From: Palsa-504 sp963767565
Lineage (GTDB): Bacteria; Actinomycetota; Actinomycetes; Streptosporangiales; Streptosporangiaceae
Reading direction: 5' to 3'
Length of the DNA stretch: 64,000 nucleotides
Assembly: GCA_963767565.1 (NCBI GenBank)
Contig: CAVYEG010000012.1
Coordinates: forward strand, 62,001-126,000
Shown here: positions 8,782 through 16,190 of the stretch, in pieces
How positions within the stretch are numbered: the stretch's first letter is position 1
Layout of the letters: the number at the start of each line of letters is the position of its first letter
Notes under the pieces: model-generated
What the model saw: the letters and a program-made list of their open reading frames with translations, nothing else
Database searches by the model: none
Told to the model about the DNA's origin: nothing
Translations under genes and position numbers: made by a program

Positions 8782-9666
8782 GTGCCGCCCAACACCCGCC
8801 GGCTGCGGGGCCTCACCGTCCTCGCGACCACGCTGGTCCTGCTGACGGCGGCGGGCGCCTTCGTCTACAACAGCCTGCGGCACGTCACCGCGGCCCCGCC
8901 CCCGCCCGGCTGCCAGATCGGCACCGGGGTGGCGGCCATCTCGCTGGACCCTGACCAGGCGGCCATCGCCGCGATCATCGCGGGCGTCGCGGCCCGGCAC
9001 GACCTGCCCCGGGAGGCGGTCACCATCGCCTACGCGACCGCGCTGCAGGAATCGCACATGGAGAACCTGACCTACGGCGACCGGGACTCGATAGGTGTCT
9101 TCCAGCAGCGCCCCTCGGAAGGCTGGGGTCCCGCGGCCGACCTGGAAGACCCGGTGTACGCCACGACCAAGTTCTTCGGCGCCCTGGTCCAGGTGCCCCG
9201 CTACACCAAGCTGCCGGTGCAGGTGGCGGCCCAGGACGTGCAGCACAGCGCGGACGGGTCCGCCTACGAGCAGTACACCTACGTGGCCGCCCAGCTGGCC
9301 CGGTACTTCACCGGCGGCTCGCCGCACGGCGTGTCCTGCTGGTACACCCCGGCCGGGACGGCGAACCTGGCCAGTGCGCTGCGCGAGATGGCGCAGACGT
9401 TCGGGCCGTCGGGGCGTGAGGGGGTGGTGACCGGGATCACCACGGACCGTTCGACCAAGATAAACGACAGAAGCGCGACGGTCGTGCACGCGCGGCAGGG
9501 CGCCAGCTGGACGGTGGCCAGCTGGCTGGTGGCGAACGCGCAGCAGTACGGGATCAGCCAGGTGCGATACGCCGGTTATGTGTGGAATGCCGCGGATGGC
9601 AATATGGGCTGGCAACGGGCCAGTTCGGCGCTTGACCCGCCGCGCGGCACTATTGTCGCGGGCTGA
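8782..9666 (+). CDS. membrane-anchored extracytoplasmic protein, possible lysozyme-like fold
   Basis: 294 residues, GTG start at 8782. A short basic N-terminus and one membrane segment (about 10-28) are followed by an exported domain. The region ALQESHMENLTYGDRDSIGVFQQRP (split here only by eye) resembles the Glu-containing substrate loop of goose-type lysozyme/transglycosylase folds. A pair of Cys (near 39 and 191) may form a disulfide. Such proteins are widespread in actinobacteria, often under uninformative names. Divergent from dapD, with only 32 bases between the starts. A cell-wall role is inferred; the catalytic activity is unproven. Confidence 0.65.
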   Translation: MPPNTRRLRGLTVLATTLVLLTAAGAFVYNSLRHVTAAPPPPGCQIGTGVAAISLDPDQAAIAAIIAGVAARHDLPREAVTIAYATALQESHMENLTYGDRDSIGVFQQRPSEGWGPAADLEDPVYATTKFFGALVQVPRYTKLPVQVAAQDVQHSADGSAYEQYTYVAAQLARYFTGGSPHGVSCWYTPAGTANLASALREMAQTFGPSGREGVVTGITTDRSTKINDRSATVVHARQGASWTVASWLVANAQQYGISQVRYAGYVWNAADGNMGWQRASSALDPPRGTIVAG

Positions 9667-9736
9667 GGCAGCACCGGGCGGCCAGCCGCCATACTGTGTT
9701 AGCAGCAGGGATCAGTTTTCCAGAAGGAGTTCACCC

Positions 9737-10063
9737 GTGACCTACATCATCGCGCAGCCCTGCGTTGATGTGCTTGACCGAGCATGCATCGAGGAATGCC
9801 CCGTGGACTGCATCTACGAGGGCGAGCGCATGCTGTATATCCACCCCGACGAGTGCGTGGACTGTGGCGCGTGCGAGCCGGTCTGCCCGGTCGAGGCCAT
9901 CTACTACGAGGACGACGTGCCCGATCAGTGGAAGGAGTACTACAAGGTCAACGTGGACTTCTTCGAAGACCTGGGCTCCCCGGGCGGCGCGGCCAAGACC
10001 GGCAAGACCGGCAAGGACCACCCGGTGGTCGCGGCGCTGCCGCCGCAAGCCGCGGAGGAATGA
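9737..10063 (+). CDS. fdxA: seven-iron ferredoxin
   Basis: 108 residues from GTG 9737, preceded by AAGGAGT (9723-9729). Cysteines 9, 17, 21, 25 and 40, 43, 46, 50 give the [3Fe-4S] plus [4Fe-4S] pattern of FdxA-type actinobacterial ferredoxins. The C-terminal tail (about 75-108) is disordered. It is a cytoplasmic electron carrier, potentially for P450s or redox enzymes. The stop overlaps the dapC start (ATGA), the conserved fdxA-dapC arrangement. Confidence 0.95.
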   Translation: MTYIIAQPCVDVLDRACIEECPVDCIYEGERMLYIHPDECVDCGACEPVCPVEAIYYEDDVPDQWKEYYKVNVDFFEDLGSPGGAAKTGKTGKDHPVVAALPPQAAEE

Positions 10064-11172
10064 CGCTCGCAGCGCGGCTGCCCGCGTTCACCTGGGACCG
10101 GATCGCGCCGCTGGGCGAGCAGGCCGGGCTGCACCCGGACGGCCCGGTGGACCTGTCCATGGGCACCCCGGTGGACCCGGTGCCCGAGGTGATCCAGCGC
10201 GCGCTGGCCGAGGCGGCCAACGCGCCCGGGTACCCGCTGACCCGCGGGACCGCGCGGCTGCGCGAGGCGGCCGCGGGCTGGCTGGCGCGTGCGTTCTCGG
10301 TATCCGTGTCGCCGGATGACGTGCTGCCGGTCATCGGGACCAAGGAGTTCATCGCCTGGCTGCCGGTGATGCTCGGGCTCGGGCCTGGTGACGTGATGGT
10401 GTACCCGGAACTGGCCTACCCGACCTACGACATCGGCGCGCGGCTGGCCGGGGCGACCGCCGTGGCCTCGGACAGCCTGCTGGCCCTGGGGCCCGCCCGG
10501 GTGCGGCTGGTGTGGCTGAACTCGCCGTCCAACCCGACCGGGCGGGTGCTGCCGGTTTCGCATCTGCGCAAGGTGGTGGCGTGGGCGCGCGAGCGCGGGG
10601 CGGTGGTGGCGTCCGACGAGTGCTACCTCGGGCTGGGCTGGGAGGCCGTGCCGGTCTCGGTGCTCGACCCGGCCGTGTGCGGCTCGTCGCGGGACGGGGT
10701 GCTGGCCATCCACTCGCTGTCCAAGCGGTCCAACCTGGCCGGCTACCGGGCCGGGTTCGTGACCGGCGACCCGGCGCTGGTCGCGGAACTGCTGGCCATC
10801 AGGAAGCAGGCCGGGATGATCGTGCCGGACCCGGTGCAGGCGGCGATGATCGCGGCGTTCGGCGACGAGGCGCACGCAGTGGCGCAGCGGTCTGTGTATG
10901 AAGCCCGGCGTTCGGCGCTGCGTTCGGCGTTCGCCTCGGCGGCCTTCGTGGTGGACCATTCGGAGGCCGGGCTGTACCTGTGGTTGCGGCACCCGGAGCT
11001 TGACGGCTGGGCGGCGGCCGAGATGCTGGCCGGGCAGTGCGGCATCCTGGTCACCCCGGGCTCGGCGTACGGGCCGGCCGGGGACCGGCACGTGCGGGTG
11101 GCGCTGACCGCCACCGACGAGCGGGTGGCGGCCGCGGTCAAGCGGCTGGCCGGACGGGGCGACCGGAGCTGA
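10060..11172 (+). CDS. dapC: succinyldiaminopimelate aminotransferase (class I/II, PLP)
   Basis: 370 residues, ATG 10060 inside the fdxA stop. Fold-type I aminotransferase: YPLTRGTARLREA, NSPSNPTGRVL, the SDECYLGLGW Asp that contacts the pyridine nitrogen, and Lys222 in SLSKRSNLAGYRAG as Schiff-base residue. The adjacency to fdxA and the shared lysine pathway with dapD support DapC, which converts N-succinyl-2-amino-6-oxopimelate using glutamate. Confidence 0.92.
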   Translation: MTLAARLPAFTWDRIAPLGEQAGLHPDGPVDLSMGTPVDPVPEVIQRALAEAANAPGYPLTRGTARLREAAAGWLARAFSVSVSPDDVLPVIGTKEFIAWLPVMLGLGPGDVMVYPELAYPTYDIGARLAGATAVASDSLLALGPARVRLVWLNSPSNPTGRVLPVSHLRKVVAWARERGAVVASDECYLGLGWEAVPVSVLDPAVCGSSRDGVLAIHSLSKRSNLAGYRAGFVTGDPALVAELLAIRKQAGMIVPDPVQAAMIAAFGDEAHAVAQRSVYEARRSALRSAFASAAFVVDHSEAGLYLWLRHPELDGWAAAEMLAGQCGILVTPGSAYGPAGDRHVRVALTATDERVAAAVKRLAGRGDRS

Positions 11173-11213
11173 CGGGCCTCGCGGGCCGGGTGCGTTCGGG
11201 CAGAATACGAGGA

Positions 11214-12221
11214 ATGTTCCGCCGCCGCGCTTCGGGAGCCAAGCAAGCCGCCGCCGCTACTGAGGCCCGGCCCGGCCGGCACCGGGGGCCGGCCCGCGCC
11301 GGAGCCGGGCCCGCGGCACCGGGCTCACCTGCAGCTCCGGGCGCGGCCGGCGCTCATGGCGGGCCGGGCGAGTCTGCCGCGCCGGGGGCTCCGGGCGCGG
11401 CGCCGGGGTCTGCGGGCCCGGCGCCGGCTGGGGTGGACGTCAGCGGGCCGCATCCGGCCCGGGTGTGGAACTACTGGCTGGGCGGCCGGGAATTCTTCCC
11501 CGCCGACCGGGCCGCGGGCGACCGCCTGAACCGGGAGTTCCCGCACCTGGCCGAGATGGCCCGGGCCGAGCGGGCCTTCCTGGTCCGCGCGGTGCGCTAC
11601 CTGGCCGGGCCGGCCCGGATCAGGCAGTTCCTCGACATCGGGGCCGGGCTGCCGGCCGGCGGGAACACCCACGAGGTCGCGCAGCGCGTCGCGCCCGAGA
11701 CCGGGATCGTGTACGCGGACAACGACCCGGTGGTGCTGGCCCACGCCCGGGCCCTGCTGGACAGCCCGATGCTGGCTAGTTCGGCGGAGGGGATCGTCAG
11801 CTACATCGACGCCGACCTGCGCAACGTGACCGCGGTGCTGTCGGGCTCGGCCCGCACCCTGGACCACGGCCGGCCGGTCGCGCTGATGCTGCTCGGCGTC
11901 CTGGGCCACGTCGATGACTACGGCGCGGCCCGCTCGATCACCAGTTCCCTGATGGACGCGCTCCCGGCCGGCAGCTATCTGGCCATCGCCGACGGCGTGG
12001 CCGGAAACGAGCAGGTCGCGGGCGCCCAGGAGCGTTATAACCAGCACGCGCCGGTGCCGTACCACCTGCGCAGGCCCGACCAGATCGCCAGCTTCTTCGA
12101 CGGGCTGGACCTGGTCGAGCCCGGCGTCGTTCCGTGCCCGAGCTGGAAGCCAGACTCGCCCGGCGCCCACCAGCCGTCGTCCGAACCCGCCGCCTACTGC
12201 GCCGTGGCCCGGAAGCCCTGA
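11214..12221 (+). CDS. SAM-dependent methyltransferase of the DUF574 (Methyltransf_19) family
   Basis: 335 residues from ATG 11214. An Ala/Gly/Pro-rich N-terminal tail (1-75) precedes the family signature HPARVWNYWLGG, then FLDIGAGLPAGGNTHEVAQ as SAM-binding loop and YADNDPVVLAHAR. This family is greatly expanded in actinomycetes; most members have no known substrate. The long N-terminal tail is unusual and could be partly spurious, but no internal start with a better ribosome site is obvious. Confidence 0.88.
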   Translation: MFRRRASGAKQAAAATEARPGRHRGPARAGAGPAAPGSPAAPGAAGAHGGPGESAAPGAPGAAPGSAGPAPAGVDVSGPHPARVWNYWLGGREFFPADRAAGDRLNREFPHLAEMARAERAFLVRAVRYLAGPARIRQFLDIGAGLPAGGNTHEVAQRVAPETGIVYADNDPVVLAHARALLDSPMLASSAEGIVSYIDADLRNVTAVLSGSARTLDHGRPVALMLLGVLGHVDDYGAARSITSSLMDALPAGSYLAIADGVAGNEQVAGAQERYNQHAPVPYHLRRPDQIASFFDGLDLVEPGVVPCPSWKPDSPGAHQPSSEPAAYCAVARKP

Positions 12222-12329
12222 GGCTGCGGTCGGCGGGGCGGCTGACCTAACCTCCGGTAAATATGTAACGAATCACCGCTTAGAGGCATTTCAACGCAAC
12301 GATTCTGCGCCGACACGCATGATCGGCGC

Positions 12330-13208
12330 ATGTTTTCCCATGTCATCAGCCCCTACTCTGGGCTCATGATCGACGGGGAACTCGGCGGGGCCGGGGCGCG
12401 CGGGCGGCGGGCCACCGCGCGCAGCTACCTGATGTGCCCGCCGGAGCATTTCGCGGTCACGTACGCGATCAACCCGTGGATGCGGCCGGATCAGCCGGCC
12501 GACGCGGCCACCGCGATGCGGCAGTGGGCCCGGCTGCGGCGGGCCTACCTGGACCTGGGCCACCAGGTGCGGACCATCGAGCCGGTGCCGGGGCTGCCGG
12601 ACATGGTGTTCGCGGCCAACGGGGCGACCGTGGTGGGCGGGCGGGTGCTCGGCGCGCGGTTCCGCTACCCGGAGCGCGCCGGTGAAGCCGGCGCCTACCT
12701 GGCCTGGTTCCGCGACCGCGGCTACCCGGACGTGCGGGCGCCCCGGTACGTCAACGAGGGCGAGGGCGACGTCTTGTTCACCGGGCGGGCGCTGCTGGCC
12801 GGCCACGGCTTCCGCAGCGACCAGGCCGCCGCGGCGGAACTGGCCGAGGTGTTCGGGCGGCCGGTGGTCAGCCTGCGGCTGGTCGACCCGCGCTTCTACC
12901 ACCTGGACACCGCGCTGTGCGTGCTCGACGCCGACACCGCCATGTACTACCCGGCCGCGTTCGACGATGCCGGGCGGGCGGCCATCGCGGCCCAGTTCGC
13001 CGAGCTGATCGAGGCCAAGGACGAGGACGCCGAGGTGCTCGGGCTCAACGCGGTCAGTGACGGCCGGCACGTCGTGCTCCCCGTCCAGGCCCGGAACCTG
13101 GCCGCCCAGCTGCGCGAACGCGGGTTCGAGCCGGTCGGGGTGGACATGTCCGAGTTGCTCAAGGGCGGCGGCGGCCCTAAGTGCTGCACGCTCGAGCTAA
13201 GAGGCTGA
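12330..13208 (+). CDS. ddaH: dimethylargininase / arginine-dihydrolase-like amidinotransferase-fold enzyme
   Basis: 292 residues if started at ATG 12330; ATG 12366 is an alternative and neither has a good ribosome site. Guanidino-modifying pentein fold: MCPPEHFAVTYAINPWM near the start, DMVFAANGA, NEGEGD, RFYHLDTALC (catalytic His) and the C-terminal GPKCCTLELR (catalytic Cys, 285 or 286). It lies 21 bases upstream of rocD, as in the ddaH-rocD pairs of mycobacteria. It probably releases citrulline or ornithine from an arginine derivative, feeding RocD. Whether the substrate is methylarginine or arginine cannot be decided here. Confidence 0.85.
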   Translation: MFSHVISPYSGLMIDGELGGAGARGRRATARSYLMCPPEHFAVTYAINPWMRPDQPADAATAMRQWARLRRAYLDLGHQVRTIEPVPGLPDMVFAANGATVVGGRVLGARFRYPERAGEAGAYLAWFRDRGYPDVRAPRYVNEGEGDVLFTGRALLAGHGFRSDQAAAAELAEVFGRPVVSLRLVDPRFYHLDTALCVLDADTAMYYPAAFDDAGRAAIAAQFAELIEAKDEDAEVLGLNAVSDGRHVVLPVQARNLAAQLRERGFEPVGVDMSELLKGGGGPKCCTLELRG

Positions 13209-13229
13209 GAGGTCAAGGGAGGCCACACG

Positions 13230-14450
13230 ATGACCGAGACCATGACCGGCCGCGCCAGCGAGCTGATGCAGCTCAACCAGGCGCACGCCGCGCACAACTA
13301 CCACCCGCTGCCGGTTGTCGTGGCGGAAGCCGACGGCGCGTGGGTGACCGACGTCGAGGGGCGCCGTTACCTGGACATGCTGGCCGCCTACTCGGCGCTG
13401 AACTTCGGCCACCGGCACCCGCGGCTGATCGCGGCGGCGATGAGCCAGCTGGAGCGGCTGACGCTGGTCAGCCGGGCCTTCGACCACGACCAGTTCGGGC
13501 CGTTCTGCGCCGAGCTAGCCGAACTGGCCGGCATGGACGTGGTGCTGCCCATGAACACCGGTGCCGAGGCGGTCGAGACCGCGATCAAGGTGGCCCGCAA
13601 GTGGGGCTACACGGTCAAGGGGGTCCCGGCCGAGGCGGCCGTGATCATCGTGTTCGGCGGGAACTTCCACGGCCGCACCACCACCATCGTCAGCTTCTCC
13701 ACCGACGACGACGCGCGGGCCGACTTCGGGCCGTACACGCCCGGGTTCCGCATCGTGCCCTACGGCGATCTGGACGCGGTGCGGTCGGCCGTCGAGGAGC
13801 TGGGCGAGCGGGTGGTGGCCGTGCTGGTCGAGCCCATCCAGGGCGAGGCCGGCGTGATCGTGCCGCCGCCCGGCTTCCTGCCCGGCCTGCGGGAGCTGTG
13901 CACGGCCAACGACGTCCTTATGATCGCCGACGAGATCCAGTCCGGGCTGGGCCGGACCGGCTTCACCTTCGCCTGCACGGCCGAGAACGTGGTGCCGGAC
14001 GCGTACCTGCTGGGCAAGGCGCTGGGCGGCGGCATCGTGCCGGTGTCGGCCATGGTGTCGACCTGGCCGGTGCTCGGCGTGCTCAAGCCGGGCCAGCACG
14101 GGTCCACGTTCGGCGGCAACCCGATGGCCTGCGCGGTCGGCCGGGAGGTCGTGGCCATGCTGCGGACCGGGGAGTACCAGGCGCGTTCGGCGGTACTGGG
14201 CGGGCACATGCACGCGCGGCTGGCCGCGCTGCCGTCCGGCGTGGTGCGGGCCACGCACGGGCGCGGGCTGTGGGCCGGGGTGGAGTTCGCCTCGCGGCCC
14301 GGCCGCGAGGTGTGCGAGCAGCTGGCCGCGCACGGCGTGCTGGCCAAGGAGACGCATGGCGCCATGATCAGGCTGGCGCCGCCGCTGATCATCAGCCAGG
14401 AGGACCTGGACTGGGGGCTGGACCGGCTCGAGGACGTGCTGGGCGCCTAA
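13230..14450 (+). CDS. rocD: ornithine--oxo-acid aminotransferase
   Basis: 406 residues. Class III aminotransferase: NTGAEAVETAIKVARKWGY, GNFHGRTTTIVSFS, the IADEIQSGLGRTG Asp and PLP Lys263 in LLGKALGGG, then GSTFGGNPMAC. It converts ornithine and 2-oxoglutarate to glutamate-5-semialdehyde and glutamate. With the upstream ddaH-like gene it forms a short arginine-to-glutamate route. The 3' end abuts the convergent flavin reductase gene. Confidence 0.94.
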   Translation: MTETMTGRASELMQLNQAHAAHNYHPLPVVVAEADGAWVTDVEGRRYLDMLAAYSALNFGHRHPRLIAAAMSQLERLTLVSRAFDHDQFGPFCAELAELAGMDVVLPMNTGAEAVETAIKVARKWGYTVKGVPAEAAVIIVFGGNFHGRTTTIVSFSTDDDARADFGPYTPGFRIVPYGDLDAVRSAVEELGERVVAVLVEPIQGEAGVIVPPPGFLPGLRELCTANDVLMIADEIQSGLGRTGFTFACTAENVVPDAYLLGKALGGGIVPVSAMVSTWPVLGVLKPGQHGSTFGGNPMACAVGREVVAMLRTGEYQARSAVLGGHMHARLAALPSGVVRATHGRGLWAGVEFASRPGREVCEQLAAHGVLAKETHGAMIRLAPPLIISQEDLDWGLDRLEDVLGA

Positions 14451-14966
14451 CCGGTCCGCCGGGTCCGGGGGCCGCAGGCGGCGGTAGGCGCCGGAGTAGT
14501 GCAGCAGCGGCCCGCGGGCCGCGGGGTCGGCGGCGCTCGCGGGGTCGGTCACGGCCACGACCCGGCCCACGACGATGCTGTGATCGCCGCCGTCGTAGAC
14601 GGACTCGGTCCGGCATTCCAGGGTGGCCAGCGCCTCGTCAAGCAGCGGCGCGCCGGTGACCGGGCCGGGATGATGCGTCACGCCGTCCAGCTGCCCGTCC
14701 AGCGGGCGGCCGCGGGTGGCCAGCCAGCGCGCGGTCTTCTCGTCGTCCTCGGCCAGGACGGACACCGCCCAGGATCCTTCGGCCAGCACGGCGTCGTGGA
14801 AGCGGGCGATCTTCTCCGCGCAGAACAGCACCAGCGGCGGGTCCAGCGAGACCGAGGTGAACGCGCTGACCGTCATGGCGTGGCCGGCGCTGGTGCTGAC
14901 CACCACGATGCCGCTGGCGAACTGACCCGCCGCCTGCCGGAACGCACCCGCCTCAACCTCGCTCAT
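14447..14966 (-). CDS. flavin reductase family protein (3' end apparently lost)
   Basis: From ATG 14966 the first about 170 residues form a complete flavin-reductase-like FMN-binding domain (GQFASGIVVVSTS, MTVSAFTSVSLDPPLVLFC, then DHSIVVGRVV and LLHYSGAYRRL). Such proteins reduce or bind FMN and often serve monooxygenases. Homologues end soon after YRRL, but this frame has no stop there and runs open, antisense through rocD, to 13515. A TAG lies in the adjacent frame at 14447-14449, so one base gained or lost would restore a normal end. The coordinates given end at that TAG. The start overlaps the stop of the DUF6113-like gene (ATGA). Confidence 0.75.
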
Positions 14967-15367
14967 CGAGCCCGCGCCCCGGCACCGCGGACCCAGTTGC
15001 CGAAGGAAAAGCCCACCCCGAGCAGCGCGGTTATCGTGCCGCCGTACAGGTACCACTCCCCCGGGCTGGTGCCGGTGATGACCAGGCTGCCGCTGGACAC
15101 CGGCATGGCCATCAGGAACGAGGCGATCAGCCAGCCGACCGCCGTGACCAGCGCACCGCTGACCGAGCGCATGGCCCAGGCCGCGAGCAGGCAGGTGGCC
15201 AGCAGCACCGCGCAGCAGGCCAGCGCGACCACCGGCACCGAGCCGACCACGTGGCCGTACTGGAAGCTGCCGATCAGCCCCTGAACCCCGCCGAGCAGGA
15301 ACAGCACGATGTAGACAGCGCCGGTGACCAGCCAGTGCGTTCCCTTCCGGTCCGGCGCGATATCCAT
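14963..15367 (-). CDS. small integral membrane protein, DUF6113-like
   Basis: 134 residues with four predicted membrane segments (about 12-34, 40-64, 68-88 and 105-122) and a basic C-terminus. No catalytic motif. It lies 12 bases downstream of mshB and is coupled to the flavin reductase by ATGA. The same position after mshB is seen in other actinomycetes, which is why I suggest the DUF6113 family; the function is unknown. Confidence 0.65.
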   Translation of the reverse strand: MDIAPDRKGTHWLVTGAVYIVLFLLGGVQGLIGSFQYGHVVGSVPVVALACCAVLLATCLLAAWAMRSVSGALVTAVGWLIASFLMAMPVSSGSLVITGTSPGEWYLYGGTITALLGVGFSFGNWVRGAGARAR

Positions 15368-15379
15368 ACCAGCAGATTA

Positions 15380-16135
15380 TTAGAACAAGTCGGTCTCGCG
15401 GTCCCCCGGGCCACGCGGGCCGGCCAGCAGGGCGTAGTACTCGGTGCCGCTGAGGGGATGGGGCACGCCGTCGGACAGCGCGAAGCACGGCTCGGCCACG
15501 GTGACCTGGGTCGCGTGCGCGCGCAGCGCGGCCAGCTTGCGGTCATACCACGCGCCGGCGTCGATCTCGGTGGTGACCGCGGGCGAGTCCGGCGCGGCGG
15601 TGGCGTAGAACCTGTCCGGCCGGTCCGGGCCGGCCAGCTCGCAGGCCCGCCAGGCCACCCGGTGGGCCTGGATGTGATCGGGGTGCCCGTAGAAGCCGTT
15701 GGCGTCGTAGGTGACCAGCACCTGCGGGCGGACCTCGGCGATGACGTCGAGCAGGGCCCGCGCCGTCTGGTCCAGGTCGGCCCGCCAGAAGCAGCGCGGG
15801 TCGTCGTTGCCGGGGGTGCCCATCATGCCCGAGTCGCGCCACCGGCCCGGCCCGCCCAGGAACCGGTGGTCGGTCACCCCGAGCGCGGCGCAGGCGGCAT
15901 CGAGCTCGCCGATCCGGTACGGCCCCAGCAGGTCCTCCTGCTCCGCGGCCAGATGAGCCAGCGACGGCGGGATGATCTCGCCCAGCTCGCCGAGGGTGCA
16001 GGTGACCAGCGTGACCCGGGCGCCCTCGGCGGCGTACTTGGCCATGGTGGCCCCGGTGCCGATCGACTCGTCGTCCGGGTGCGCGTGCACCAGCAGCAGG
16101 CGCCGCTGGCCGGCCGGGACCGGGGCTGAGGTCAT
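15380..16135 (-). CDS. mshB: N-acetyl-glucosaminyl-inositol deacetylase of mycothiol synthesis
   Basis: 251 residues. PIG-L/LmbE-type zinc deacetylase: VHAHPDDE (about 16-23) carries two metal ligands and the general base Asp, and NGFYGHPDH gives the third ligand; TCTLGELGEI is typical of MshB. It deacetylates GlcNAc-inositol in the second dedicated step of mycothiol synthesis, a marker for actinobacteria. The ATG lies 55 bases from the divergent S9 peptidase gene. Confidence 0.93.
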   Translation of the reverse strand: MTSAPVPAGQRRLLLVHAHPDDESIGTGATMAKYAAEGARVTLVTCTLGELGEIIPPSLAHLAAEQEDLLGPYRIGELDAACAALGVTDHRFLGGPGRWRDSGMMGTPGNDDPRCFWRADLDQTARALLDVIAEVRPQVLVTYDANGFYGHPDHIQAHRVAWRACELAGPDRPDRFYATAAPDSPAVTTEIDAGAWYDRKLAALRAHATQVTVAEPCFALSDGVPHPLSGTEYYALLAGPRGPGDRETDLF

Positions 16136-16190
16136 AGCGGCGAGCCTAGCCGCGCGGCAGAGCGCGGCCCGAACTGGCTACATTCATCAC

